Shown: positions 1-9,383 of the stretch, piece after piece
How the letters are laid out: every line of letters starts with the position of its first letter
Position numbering within the stretch: the stretch's first letter is position 1
NCBI GenBank assembly: GCA_964518595.1
Contig: CAZFHA010000002.1
Location: 62,001 to 126,000 of the forward strand
Reading direction: 5' to 3'
Source: CAZFHA01 sp964518595
GTDB lineage: Bacteria > Bacillota > Clostridia > Saccharofermentanales > Saccharofermentanaceae
Length of the DNA: 64,000 nt
Position numbers and translations under genes: made by a program
Notes under the pieces: model-generated
Told to the model about the DNA's origin: nothing
Seen by the model: only the letters and a program-made list of their open reading frames with translations
Databases searched by the model: none

Positions 1-2900
1 CTGCCTAGCGCCGCCTTAATTGCCGGAAGTTGCGAGTTAAGAGCGTAGGGATTACTTGTAATATTTAAATTGCTTACATTATAAATTTCTTGCAAAATCC
101 CAAGATTGGCACCGTCCGTATGTACGGTATACATATTGTTTTGGCTTATGATTGCCCGCTTCGCTTTGGGGTCGGTTTCCTCAGCGCTCACATCCAGAAG
201 GGTTTCGCCGATGATGATTGAACCGCCCGGAGCCCAGACGTCTGTCGCAGCATAAATTCCAGTCTCTTCGCCATAGCCATAAATATAGCTATAACCGGCT
301 AGATCACCAAAAAGTCCAGTATAAGCGGTAATAAATGAATTGGATTGTAGGCCTATTTTTTTACCATAACCTTTCAGGATGGAATCCCCATAAGTGTCAT
401 GTTGATTATCACCTGAAGTTCCATGGAAACTCCAACAGTACATATAGGTTTGAGCGGATCCGCCATAGCTACCGCCGTGCATCTCTAAGTATCCCCCCTC
501 ATAACTGACAATATATGTACCAGTTTGATTTGTTTCTGTGGCTGCGTTGACTGTACTGGCACCATATTCACCGCCATAGGCATATACTTCTGTGTACATA
601 TCATAGGAGGCAATATATCCGTAGCACTGAACCCAGATTCCATAACTACCGGCTTTATAGGGGAGTAACCCCTTTTCATCCACAATTGGTTTTGGTAAGT
701 CTTTAAAATCAAAACTATATTCACGAAGGCTATCCCAATTTGAAAGTGGATTGTTAGTTGGCATACTGCTATTGTCGACCCCACCAATACCGATAATTGT
801 AGGCCCACTTGAGGCAAAAGCCGGATCGCTATGATTCAGCAAATTAAACGCTTCTACGCAACCGGAAGAGACGCGAATACCATAGGTACCACCTCGGGCA
901 TAAACCGCTCCACCTTCAATGCAGGTTAGATAACTAGCCCATAGGCGAAGTGTAGTGCCGGCAATTGTATTGGATAAATATATTCCGGCTTCCCCTCCGA
1001 GAGCAATGATTTGACTGTGGTAATAAGGATGGTAGAACACGGCATTACTACGATTGTCCGCATAAAATCCATAGGTAGAACCAGTAGCTACAATTCTGGT
1101 ACCATGAAAAATCTCAATGGTGGTTGCCACCGTACTAGTAGCGTCAAAGCCAATACTACTTACCCCGGTACCGGTAGCAATAATTGTACCTTTTTTCTTA
1201 GACTCAAGGTTACTGGTAAGGCTGGGGCGATTGGTGGCACTGTTGGCGCTTAAGTCACCACTTTGAAAAAACACGGCTTTCATACCGGTAAGATTTCCTT
1301 CCGCAAGGATAACTGTTCCAGCACCTACGTATAACCCTCTACCTGCCAAAGTTGAAGTATTGATTCCTGTTACACTACCTAGGCCGACCACTCGGGTTTT
1401 GGTCTGATCTGACTCAGCCTTAGCATTGGCATAGCTGTCTGAACCGTCTTTCGTTACAATTGAGCCGGAAGAGATACCAGTTGCAGCATTGTATCCCTTC
1501 ACCAGAGATAAACCATCAGCATACAATTCATTATTTACCAGAATAGCTCTTGCCACAATATTATTACCATTGGCTGTAACGGTAGAAGCATTGGTAATAG
1601 ACATATCGGTAACAGAAATGGGTATACCGGCAGCGGTCGTGCAAGTTGCATCTAAAATACCGGCGCTAACTTTTAGTGAATTTTTAGTATTAACACCACC
1701 ACTGCCACCAGTTGCATACAAAGTGAAGTTGTTTAGCACCTCTATTACTCCAAATAAAGAACTACGTGTTAATACTCCGTACATGCGTCCACTAAGACGG
1801 GCTATTCCATTGCCGGAAAATGTAGTCATACCAATAAAATCAATGGCATTGCCAGAGGGATTTGTGACTATTAGTTCTGCTCCTGGATTCATTGCATTAA
1901 TTACTAATTTATTGGTTTCTAAGCTGCCCAGCAAACTATTGATTGTCTCTAGTGATACCGGCTGTGAGTTATGTAGTTCAATAGTAAAGAATTGATTAAA
2001 TCCGTTTGGAGTAATACTAATTGCCGATCTTTCATCAAATTCATAGAAAATACTGTGATTAGAAGCGGAATAGGTTAGATAATTCAATCCTTGAAGTGCG
2101 GTTCCAGGATTATCAACATAGCTATAGATTCGAACTAGCCCGTCAGCGTTAGTCGCTGGAATCTGTGGTCCAAATTTAAAAGTTACACTATTGATGGGAT
2201 TTCGCTGCTGACTAATTTCCGGTACTCGTCCTCCATACAGAAGACCGGTCTGACATCTGATAATACCTATTCCCTCAGGGGGGACAGATAGTTGTATTCC
2301 GTCAGAGGTATACGCCTTTATTTCCGTGCTGATCTCCTCTATCGCATAAGTAGAGATCTGAGGAAGCAAATCTTCGGAAGAAGCGTCGATTTGGTAATTC
2401 ATTTGATAAAGCTGCAACTGGGTATTTATTTCATTTCTTTGCTCAATGGATAACTGCCAATCATGAACTTGATTGGAAAAATTCAGGGCAAGCGCCACCA
2501 GCATATGCTCTTCTGTATCAAAACCAAGATAAAGAACGCAGCCATCTGGTTGGATAATCGTCTCTAAAAGGTATGAATTTGCTATCTGTTCCTTGATAAA
2601 TGAATCCTGCAAACTGCTGAACTGATCTGTCTCTGAAGGATTCCCTAACGTCGAGTACCAGCGCTCCCGACTTGGCTGCACTATAGTTAGATCAAGTTGA
2701 CTGTTTTCGCGTATGGAATTGGTTAACATTTCTGCCAATTCAATCTGCGTATAATCAAGATTGTGTATATCTAAGGGTGAAGTGGTAGCTTCAGCTTGGG
2801 TCAACAGTAATTTTCCCGCTAGTAATCCAGAGACGAGTACAACTAAAATTAGCATGAGTGCGGTAATACTTTTATTTTTAACAGAGGGAAGTGGTCTCAT
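1..2900 (-). CDS. Large secreted surface protein, GxYG-repeat type (partial, runs off left edge)
   Basis: One open frame runs from an ATG at 2898-2900 to the window edge: 966 codons with no stop in any stretch I translated. AGGAG lies 9 nt upstream of the ATG. Residues 1-35 are a basic start and a hydrophobic stretch (about 12-33) ending in a plausible AEA cleavage site, so the protein is probably exported. Residues 35-330 look globular. From about 330 the chain is rich in G, S, T, N and Y, with recurring G-x-[ST/E]-Y-G units (GGTYG 670-674, GSYG 751-754, GGEYG 776-780, GGSYG 809-813, GEETG 877-881), as expected of a parallel beta-helix or adhesin-like repeat fold. That fold is inference; I recognise no named family. 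The C-terminus and any wall anchor lie outside the window. A LAL regulator is divergent from it. Confidence 0.85.
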   Translation of the reverse strand, partial: MRPLPSVKNKSITALMLILVVLVSGLLAGKLLLTQAEATTSPLDIHNLDYTQIELAEMLTNSIRENSQLDLTIVQPSRERWYSTLGNPSETDQFSSLQDSFIKEQIANSYLLETIIQPDGCVLYLGFDTEEHMLVALALNFSNQVHDWQLSIEQRNEINTQLQLYQMNYQIDASSEDLLPQISTYAIEEISTEIKAYTSDGIQLSVPPEGIGIIRCQTGLLYGGRVPEISQQRNPINSVTFKFGPQIPATNADGLVRIYSYVDNPGTALQGLNYLTYSASNHSIFYEFDERSAISITPNGFNQFFTIELHNSQPVSLETINSLLGSLETNKLVINAMNPGAELIVTNPSGNAIDFIGMTTFSGNGIARLSGRMYGVLTRSSLFGVIEVLNNFTLYATGGSGGVNTKNSLKVSAGILDATCTTAAGIPISVTDMSITNASTVTANGNNIVARAILVNNELYADGLSLVKGYNAATGISSGSIVTKDGSDSYANAKAESDQTKTRVVGLGSVTGINTSTLAGRGLYVGAGTVILAEGNLTGMKAVFFQSGDLSANSATNRPSLTSNLESKKKGTIIATGTGVSSIGFDATSTVATTIEIFHGTRIVATGSTYGFYADNRSNAVFYHPYYHSQIIALGGEAGIYLSNTIAGTTLRLWASYLTCIEGGAVYARGGTYGIRVSSGCVEAFNLLNHSDPAFASSGPTIIGIGGVDNSSMPTNNPLSNWDSLREYSFDFKDLPKPIVDEKGLLPYKAGSYGIWVQCYGYIASYDMYTEVYAYGGEYGASTVNAATETNQTGTYIVSYEGGYLEMHGGSYGGSAQTYMYCWSFHGTSGDNQHDTYGDSILKGYGKKIGLQSNSFITAYTGLFGDLAGYSYIYGYGEETGIYAATDVWAPGGSIIIGETLLDVSAEETDPKAKRAIISQNNMYTVHTDGANLGILQEIYNVSNLNITSNPYALNSQLPAIKAALG

Positions 2901-2966
2901 TTTACATCACTCCTATTATAGTATTTGTGTCTTCCCCACCGGCTTTCATCTATAAAGTAAATCAAA

Positions 2967-2991
2967 TAAAAATCGCAGACCACGACTTTTA
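2967..2991 (-). other. Leader hairpin upstream of the surface-protein gene
   Basis: Read on the minus strand, a 9-bp stem (one G-U pair) encloses a 7-nt loop and is followed by a T-rich run, about 65 nt before the start codon. It could be an attenuator or an mRNA-stability element. The stem has few G-C pairs, so the call is tentative. A TATAAT box lies at 3025-3030 (minus) upstream of it, without a good -35. Confidence 0.3.
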
Positions 2992-3097
2992 GGTCAGGTA
3001 GTTTCCCGGTATCCGCAGTGGAGCATTATAGTGTACTTTTCCTTGGTACGAGAGTGAAATTATAGTAGGTGTTTTACTGGAATATTCGTTTTATACA

Positions 3098-3106
3098 TGA
3101 TAGAAT
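3098..3106 (+). promoter_or_regulatory. Extended -10 promoter for the first LAL regulator
   Basis: TGATAGAAT is an extended -10 element (TG-n-TAGAAT) about 38 nt upstream of the ATG at 3144. No good -35 is seen, as is usual for extended -10 or activated promoters. Confidence 0.4.
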
Positions 3107-3143
3107 GTGAAAAAGTTGAGCCTATCTTACAGTGAGGATTATT

Positions 3144-5702
3144 ATGAACAATCATTTACTGTTTCAACAAGTGTCAGTTCCGCCAGAGACACTATATTAT
3201 CTGGAGAGACCTCGTTTAAATGCGCGACTGGAGGAGGCTGTGAAAAAACCGCTTGTAACCCTAGTTGCCGGTGTGGGATACGGTAAAACTCAGTTGATAT
3301 CTTCCTTCTTAAAACGGTATCCTCGAAGGATTATCTGGTCGCAAATTTCCCCACTTGATAATATTGTTTCCCATTGGTGGAACCATATTGTCTACTGTAT
3401 CTCTCTACAGAACGAGACGTTGGCCGACCGTTTACGCCTACTGGGCTTTCCTGGTACACTGGTTTCTTTCGAAAACTTTTTGCACATTATAACAGACTCA
3501 TTAAAGCCGGACCGAAAGTATTATTTAGTATTTGATGACTTTCACTTAATTTCTAATTCGGAAATTTTATGGTTTGTTCACAGCCTTATTCAGTCGCAGA
3601 TCGCCAATGTTACGGTGATAATCCTTTCTCGCAAACCACCAGAATTAGAGTTGACTAGTTTATTATCCAGAAATACTGCTGATATGATTACGGAAGATGA
3701 TCTTCGCTTTACCGAAGAGGAGATCGCTGATTATTTTAAGAGTTTGCATATAAATATAGCAAAGAAAGAAATTAGTAATATTTTTTCCGAGACCGGAGGC
3801 TGGATTTTGGCCATTTATCTAGTTGCCCTATCGATGCGACGGGGAGAAAGCCAAATTTCACCACTACGTACGCTAAAACCAGATATTTTTAAATTAATGG
3901 AAAGCCAAATTTTTCAGCCTTTGCCGCAGGCTTTGCAGCAGCTGCTTATCAAGATGTCTTTTATCGGTAGCTTGCCTTTAGAGCTGCTTCAAGAAATAGC
4001 TCATGACCAAGGCGAAAGCATGAAAGCTATTTTAAATATCAGTTCCTTTATTAGATACGATAACTTCTCTGGCAATTGCCAAATTCATTACTTATTTTTA
4101 GAGTATTTACGTCAAAAACAAGATCAGGTACCGGGGCACGAAGTGAATCGGCTGTACCTGAAAACGGCCGACTGGTTTGCTAAGCGAGGGGATTATCTGG
4201 ATGCTATTCGCTACTATATGAAAATTAATCATTACGAAGAAGTGATAAAAATATTTTTTACCTGCTCCTTTCGGGTTTCTGTTAGTATGGCTGATTTTGC
4301 TATTAACACACTTAGTACGATAGCAGGCGATAGGAGCGAACCTTGGCCGGTGATTAATATCTTAAAAGGCCGTTTTTTAATTAATAATTTTCGGACGGAA
4401 GAAGCTAAGACGGAATTAAACCGTGCTATTCTTCATTTGGAGAACCAGCCATTAACGACTGAAAGTCAAGCCTTATTGGGGGAAGCTTATTTTATTCTAG
4501 CCTTAACCCACTGGATTGAAAGTTCTGCCACTAGGAACTATGACCATGTACAGCTCTTTAAAAAAGCTGATAACCTACTGCCGAAAGGAAGCAAGATATT
4601 TGATTATAAACACTTGCATTTAAATGGCGGTAGCTATGCAAATGTGGTTTTCTTTCCTGACAAAAAAAGTCAATTAGATTTTGAAGTTGCTATGTCTGAG
4701 ATGTTGCCTCATCTCATCCATTTGACCGGCGGCAGTGGCAGTGGTGCGAAAGAATTGATTGCTACAGAAAAAGCTTACTTCCAGAAAAAGTTTGCTCTTG
4801 TGGAGGAGTTCGCTTATGACGCTATGAGTAAGGCCAAGCAGGCTGAGCAGTATGATATAGAGAACATGGCCGTTTTCTACTTAATACGGCTCTATTTTGC
4901 TCAAGGTGACTATTATAAGATAAAGTCACTTTTACGTAAGCTCAATGCTGTTACCGAGCTTCATGGTGTCGCTGATGCTTACAGAGTTTGCGATATCATT
5001 GAGGGGTGGTTCTTCTCTATGATTCATATGCCGCAGAAGGCTGCCGGATGGCTACATGAAGAAGATGAGCGAAAGAATGATTCTCCGATTACTTTTGGAA
5101 TTGATCGCTTGGTTCGGGCGAGATGTTTTTTTGTTGATAAGCGTTTTGCTGAGCTAGAGGCCCAACTGAATAATCAGAAAAATTTGTCTTTGAATAATTT
5201 TGTCATTGGTGCTTGTGAGCTAAAAGCTCTGCAAGCTGTTCTTAGTTATCAGATTGGCAATAAAGCTAAAGCGTTGCAGCGCTTAGAGGATGCCTATAAT
5301 CTGGCAAATAGTAATGAGTATCTTATGCCCTTCATTGAAAATGGCAAAGATATGCGAACTCTGGCCAACTATGCTTTATCACAAAAAAATCATACTATTT
5401 CTGCGGCGTGGTTGAAAAATATCAGTATGAAATCCTCAACCTACGCCAAGAAACAATCTGAAGTTATTAAAGCCTATCAGTTAGATCAGGGGCTGGTTGG
5501 GCAAGATCAAAATAAGTTAACTAACCGGGAGATGGCAGTTTTAGCTGATCTTTGCCAAGGCTTATCCCGGGAAGAAATCGCCAGTAACTGCAATCTATCC
5601 AGAAGTACTGTCCGAAGCATACTGGAATCAGTATTTAATAAATTGGGAGCTAAAAATAGCATTGAAGCGGTACGGATTGCTACTAAGCTTCGATTGCTCT
5701 AG
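3144..5702 (+). CDS. MalT/LuxR-family large ATP-binding (LAL) transcriptional regulator
   Basis: An 852-residue STAND-type regulator: an ATPase/sensor with a C-terminal LuxR helix-turn-helix. Visible parts are a Walker A AGVGYGKT near residue 42, Walker B LVFDDFH near 130, a long helical TPR-like middle, and an HTH in the last 65 residues (LTNREMAVLADLCQGLSREE and following). The family (MalT, AcoK) is activated by a small-molecule inducer plus ATP and then activates nearby promoters. ATG 3144 is chosen because GAGG lies 6 nt upstream; an in-frame GTG at 3132 would place that site inside the gene. It is divergent from the giant surface protein, the obvious candidate target. A paralogue of almost identical length lies at 16829-19384. 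Inducer unknown. Confidence 0.9.
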   Translation: MNNHLLFQQVSVPPETLYYLERPRLNARLEEAVKKPLVTLVAGVGYGKTQLISSFLKRYPRRIIWSQISPLDNIVSHWWNHIVYCISLQNETLADRLRLLGFPGTLVSFENFLHIITDSLKPDRKYYLVFDDFHLISNSEILWFVHSLIQSQIANVTVIILSRKPPELELTSLLSRNTADMITEDDLRFTEEEIADYFKSLHINIAKKEISNIFSETGGWILAIYLVALSMRRGESQISPLRTLKPDIFKLMESQIFQPLPQALQQLLIKMSFIGSLPLELLQEIAHDQGESMKAILNISSFIRYDNFSGNCQIHYLFLEYLRQKQDQVPGHEVNRLYLKTADWFAKRGDYLDAIRYYMKINHYEEVIKIFFTCSFRVSVSMADFAINTLSTIAGDRSEPWPVINILKGRFLINNFRTEEAKTELNRAILHLENQPLTTESQALLGEAYFILALTHWIESSATRNYDHVQLFKKADNLLPKGSKIFDYKHLHLNGGSYANVVFFPDKKSQLDFEVAMSEMLPHLIHLTGGSGSGAKELIATEKAYFQKKFALVEEFAYDAMSKAKQAEQYDIENMAVFYLIRLYFAQGDYYKIKSLLRKLNAVTELHGVADAYRVCDIIEGWFFSMIHMPQKAAGWLHEEDERKNDSPITFGIDRLVRARCFFVDKRFAELEAQLNNQKNLSLNNFVIGACELKALQAVLSYQIGNKAKALQRLEDAYNLANSNEYLMPFIENGKDMRTLANYALSQKNHTISAAWLKNISMKSSTYAKKQSEVIKAYQLDQGLVGQDQNKLTNREMAVLADLCQGLSREEIASNCNLSRSTVRSILESVFNKLGAKNSIEAVRIATKLRLL

Positions 5703-5733
5703 TGATACATATAACATATTCGCCAGTTCACTT

Positions 5734-6603
5734 CTATAGTAACAGCTCGCCTTTAGTCACCACTCTAAATGCACCCCCAACTCTTATTTGTTCTCTTTGA
5801 GCGTCCTTTTTTAAAGTTGAAAAAATCTCTGATGGTCGTTTCATACTTTCGCCCTGAAGAAATTTGTACATTTTACTTCCATCAATAATTTTGTTCTTAT
5901 AAAGATAGTATGTTAATGCGCCATTGGCGGTTCCGGTAGCGGCCTCTTCATTGATATCGTATAGTGGTGCAAAATTCCGGCAAAAGGCCGTCACTTCATC
6001 TTGGTCTGACAAAGTAAATGCGTGCAGACCAACCACACCATATTCTTCTGATAGCTTGGCTAAGGCCGGAAAATCAGGCTGTAACGCTAACAGTGTTTCT
6101 TTTGATTTGATATGAAGCATGATGTCTGGTAAGCCTGTTGAGATAATTTGCGGAATCATGCCGATTTCATCGACTTTAATGCCCATTATGCTTGCAAGTT
6201 TTTTTAATTCTTCTGATTGCGTAATTTCTTTTAGTTCCTGTGGTGCGCTCATATCCATAAAAACCAGTTGGTTTTTAATGTTAATCCTCAGCGTACCTGC
6301 TTTAGTATCTATCGTGTATGTGTCATTGTCTTTTACAAGTCCTGATTCCAGCATTGCGCCAAATGCACCAATTGTTGCATGCGCACAGAGATCAACCTCA
6401 TTACATGGCGTAAAATAGCGAATATGAAAATGACCAGGGGATATTGGTTTTACAAAGGCTGTTTCGGAATATCTAAACTCATTGGCAACTTTAACCATGG
6501 TTGATTCAGGGGGAAATGATTCAGGTTGATATAAAATGACAATACCTGCTGGATTGCCACCAAATAATTCGTTTGTAAAGGCATCTACTACAAAGGCATT
6601 CAT
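5734..6603 (-). CDS. PhzF family isomerase-like protein
   Basis: 289 residues, the normal length for the PhzF/YddE family of diaminopimelate-epimerase-fold proteins. The N-terminus is typical (VVDAFTNELFGGNPAGIV), the glutamate equivalent to the PhzF catalytic Glu is E47 in RYSETAF, and a late conserved EEAATGTANGAL block is present. The fold is two-fold pseudosymmetric and cytosolic. Members isomerise small hydroxy- or amino-acids, but most, probably including this one, have unknown substrates, and no phenazine genes are nearby. It converges with the LAL regulator, whose stop is only 31 bp away. Confidence 0.88.
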   Translation of the reverse strand: MNAFVVDAFTNELFGGNPAGIVILYQPESFPPESTMVKVANEFRYSETAFVKPISPGHFHIRYFTPCNEVDLCAHATIGAFGAMLESGLVKDNDTYTIDTKAGTLRINIKNQLVFMDMSAPQELKEITQSEELKKLASIMGIKVDEIGMIPQIISTGLPDIMLHIKSKETLLALQPDFPALAKLSEEYGVVGLHAFTLSDQDEVTAFCRNFAPLYDINEEAATGTANGALTYYLYKNKIIDGSKMYKFLQGESMKRPSEIFSTLKKDAQREQIRVGGAFRVVTKGELLL

Positions 6604-6781
6604 GTGATTGCTCCTCTATATATTTTTTTGATCTAACACATACTACATAAATTCTCAGTCTACGAGTATATTATAGAGTAGGGCAACAAAAAGACAATCA
6701 TGATGAATAATTTTAGTATTAACTGCAGGTATTAAGGCAGATAAAGATAATTTGGCTATACACGAATTAACCTCTATAGTG

Positions 6782-6810
6782 TGGTTTGCGATATTTCAAT
6801 TTTGTATAAT
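6782..6810 (+). promoter_or_regulatory. Candidate promoter of the EVE gene
   Basis: A perfect TATAAT at 6805-6810 lies 37 nt before the start codon. The best -35 at standard spacing is a weak TGGTTT (6782-6787). Confidence 0.35.
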
Positions 6811-6847
6811 TGGTTTGTAATTCTCTTTTATGGAAGGAGGAAGCAAT

Positions 6848-7288
6848 ATGCCAAATTATTGGATCGGCGTCGCATCATGGAATCATGTTTCCGTCGGGGT
6901 TAATGGAGGCTTCTGTCAACTTTGCCATGGAAAACAACAACCATTATCTCGTATGAAAAAGGGTGATTGGATTGTTTATTACTCACCTAAAGAAACATTT
7001 GAAGGCAAAATACCCTTGCAAAAATTTACGGCTATAGGCAAAGTGGAGGATGATAGTGCCTATCAGTATGAAATGGCATCTGACTTTATTCCCTGGCGGC
7101 GTAATGTTAAATTTTTAAAAAATATTATTGCGGTCGATATTCATGAACTGATTGATCAACTCGAATTTATAGAAGACAAAAAGCATTATGGAGCTAAGTT
7201 TCGTTTTGGACATATTAAAATTAATGAGCATGACTTTATGCTGATAGCCAATAAAATGGGTGTAGATTTTAATTGCTTTTTGGAATGA
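6848..7288 (+). CDS. EVE domain protein (UPF0310-like)
   Basis: 146 residues. The opening NYWIGVASWNHV, the central GDWIVYYSPK, and the aromatic pattern (FTAIGKVEDD, FIPWRRNV) match the EVE domain, a PUA/YTH-like fold thought to bind modified nucleotides in RNA or DNA. EVE proteins are often found in restriction or stress contexts; no restriction genes are visible here. ATG 6848 has AAGGAGG 7 nt upstream; the earlier in-frame ATG at 6830 would place that ribosome site inside the gene. It seems to be a single-gene unit, followed by a hairpin shared with the convergent lipoprotein gene. Confidence 0.85.
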   Translation: MPNYWIGVASWNHVSVGVNGGFCQLCHGKQQPLSRMKKGDWIVYYSPKETFEGKIPLQKFTAIGKVEDDSAYQYEMASDFIPWRRNVKFLKNIIAVDIHELIDQLEFIEDKKHYGAKFRFGHIKINEHDFMLIANKMGVDFNCFLE

Positions 7289-7375
7289 ATTTTGCAGACT
7301 GTTAAGTATGATTGTTCTAATATTACTGTACTAGCAACTAAAAAGATCCCTAACAATTTGTATCCAAGAAAGAAT

Positions 7376-7415
7376 CCCCTGAATGTTGTTCCTTTGTCGG
7401 TACAGCATTCAGGAG
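7376..7415. terminator. Hairpin between convergent genes, likely bidirectional terminator
   Basis: An 11-bp stem (7378-7388 with 7403-7413, one G-U pair) and a 14-nt loop lie between the EVE gene and the convergent lipoprotein gene. On the minus strand it is followed by a moderately T-rich run; on the plus strand there is no real U-tract. Confidence 0.5.
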
Positions 7416-7460
7416 ATTTAGCATTTAAAGCAATATTTTGCTCATAATGTAATCGTACCT

Positions 7461-7862
7461 TTATTCCCAGCTTAGATACACATTCATGTTTTCAGCCTGT
7501 TCAAAATTCAAGCGAAGGTTAATTTCCCCTTCTTTAAATGCACTGGTGTCAATCTTTCCATCGAAATCTTTAGAAATATCAAAGACTTTTTCCGTATCGC
7601 CTTGTTTTAGTACAAGTAATACCTTACCACTGCTATTGGTGTTTTTGGCATGTAAGGCGGCAAGATTGTCGGGGGTGAAGGTGACGTTTCTGGAGGCGTG
7701 ACCATTAACGGATTGGGCGGAAATAGCTAGGCTACTGACACCGGAACTATGGCTCTCCCCTACTGCAAACCATGAGAAGGATATGGCTCTCCCTCCACAA
7801 CCCGCCAACATGACCACAAAAATAGTTAGAATCCCCAAAAGTGCAATAGATCTTTTTTTCAT
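7461..7862 (-). CDS. Small lipoprotein of unknown function
   Basis: 133 residues. The start MKKRSIALLGILTIFVVML followed by AGC is a textbook lipoprotein signal with lipobox MLAGC (Cys about 22), so it is probably anchored outside the membrane. The mature part (about 110 residues) is polar, probably beta-rich, and matches nothing I recognise. A GAGGGAAAG-type ribosome site precedes the ATG. It lies downstream of the first AgrC-like kinase on the same strand with a 165-bp gap, so it could be read with it or be a target of that system (inference). Confidence 0.75.
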   Translation of the reverse strand: MKKRSIALLGILTIFVVMLAGCGGRAISFSWFAVGESHSSGVSSLAISAQSVNGHASRNVTFTPDNLAALHAKNTNSSGKVLLVLKQGDTEKVFDISKDFDGKIDTSAFKEGEINLRLNFEQAENMNVYLSWE

Positions 7863-8027
7863 TTTCTTTCCCTCTTTCCTGATTGGTGTTTACCAAAATA
7901 TTTTGTCTCGAGTATATGCCCCATGAGCACAGTAAATGACGATTTGGATTGTAAAGGATTTTCCAAATTCTGTGGTAAATTCCGTATGAAAGTTTATTTT
8001 TCGTCTGAAAGTAAGAGGGAACTGATT

Positions 8028-9368
8028 TTAGGCCTCGAGGGCGGCTTCATTTTTGTACAAGTCAATTGTTGAATAACCGTTGATCAGAACGGCAGCAGTA
8101 AACCAATTATTTTTGTAGTTGTTGTTAACAACGCCTTGATATTTTTGCGCTACATAGCGAATGCTCTGTGTTCCAATGGCGTGTAGCCCTGAGGCTTTTT
8201 TACTGGTACGAAAAAGTCCCTGCTCCATCACCGGCTCTATTTCGTAGCCATTTTCTACCAAGAGGATTAACAAATTTTGCTGGCGCCTAACCGTTAGTTT
8301 CACCCGGCGAAGTTCTTTGTTATTTACTTTTGATGCGGCCTCTAACGCATTATCCAATAAATTCCCCAATAAGGAACACAAATCTAGATTGCTGACAGAT
8401 AACCCAGCGTGAAAAACACCTTCCACTACAAAGTCGATTTCCAATTGTTGAGCTTCCCAAAACTTCTGATTAATCACAGCATTGGCGGTATCATTTTCCA
8501 GATTAATGAGGAGGGATGAATCCAATTCCCGCTCATATTCATCTATCCTTTGTAACGCTGTAAGATCGCCTTTTTCTTCTGCTAAGGTACGCCACTGGGC
8601 AAGACTATGTCTTAAGTCGTGACTGAGTATCTTAATTTTATGATCCGAGGCTTGCTTGCGCAGCACATAACGCTCAATCACATTCTTTTGGATAAGGAGT
8701 GTCTGGGCTTCTATTGTTTTTGCAAAGTATCGGCTAACAAAATAGAAGATAAAATATAATAACAACCAAAAGGTTAATAGGATTGCCGTTGCTTTTGAGA
8801 GAAAAGCAAACAGTTCTTCATAGGTCTGGGCACTATTATAGCTGTCGGCCAGAACAAGGGTCACAAGTATCCCTACAAATCCGATGCTCATAACATACCA
8901 ATACGTATTAGATATATAGCGTTTACCTTCTGTACTTAGATGTAAAACCAGTAAAGCCAAGAGGCTATAGATAATGAGTTGGAGTAAAAGCGAGACAAAT
9001 GTCCCGACAAAAGTAGTTGCGGTTTGCTTAGCGGTGACTGCATACACAATGAGCACTCGAAGGACGGCTGAAAAATAAAAAATCGTTACATTTATAACCC
9101 CAAAGAAAAAACGTTCTTTTATCCGTCCGCCCATAAGAATGACAGGGTAAAGTATGTACAACAATAAAATCACAATACCGGCTACTTTTGAAGCTGAGGC
9201 GAAATATAATTGTAGTACCCCTTCTATGGCACTAAAGGCGATCATGACTAGAGCCAGCCTACTTCCCTGCCATTTGGGCTTAAGACCAACGGTTTTATGA
9301 AATAGTAGCGTTTGCAATAAGGTTATCAAAATAGCAAACAAAAACTGCAATATTCTTACATAAATCAT
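8028..9368 (-). CDS. AgrC-like (GHKL) sensor histidine kinase, copy 1
   Basis: 446 residues. About six hydrophobic membrane segments fill residues 1-215, followed by a SpoB/AgrC-type phosphoacceptor block HDLRHSLAQW (His 250) and a GHKL ATPase: N-box LLGNLLDNALEAA and a glycine block GLHAIGTQSIRYVA. AgrC-family kinases sense peptide pheromones or membrane-active peptides and phosphorylate a LytTR regulator. The partner regulator gene lies 15 bp upstream. The gene is paralogous, in sequence and layout, to 13219-14568. No agrB or agrD gene is recognisable nearby, so the signal is unknown. Confidence 0.88.
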   Translation of the reverse strand: MIYVRILQFLFAILITLLQTLLFHKTVGLKPKWQGSRLALVMIAFSAIEGVLQLYFASASKVAGIVILLLYILYPVILMGGRIKERFFFGVINVTIFYFSAVLRVLIVYAVTAKQTATTFVGTFVSLLLQLIIYSLLALLVLHLSTEGKRYISNTYWYVMSIGFVGILVTLVLADSYNSAQTYEELFAFLSKATAILLTFWLLLYFIFYFVSRYFAKTIEAQTLLIQKNVIERYVLRKQASDHKIKILSHDLRHSLAQWRTLAEEKGDLTALQRIDEYERELDSSLLINLENDTANAVINQKFWEAQQLEIDFVVEGVFHAGLSVSNLDLCSLLGNLLDNALEAASKVNNKELRRVKLTVRRQQNLLILLVENGYEIEPVMEQGLFRTSKKASGLHAIGTQSIRYVAQKYQGVVNNNYKNNWFTAAVLINGYSTIDLYKNEAALEA

Positions 9369-9383
9369 ATAATCCTCTATCCC

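Noticed and set aside
485..1995. ORFs of 80-168 codons on both strands in the first 2 kb
   Set aside because: They are shadows of the 966-codon minus-strand surface-protein frame, lack ribosome sites and have unnatural compositions.
2920..3060. c-di-GMP riboswitch upstream of the surface-protein gene
   Set aside because: The conserved GEMM core and its two tetraloop arms cannot be found; only a simple hairpin is present.
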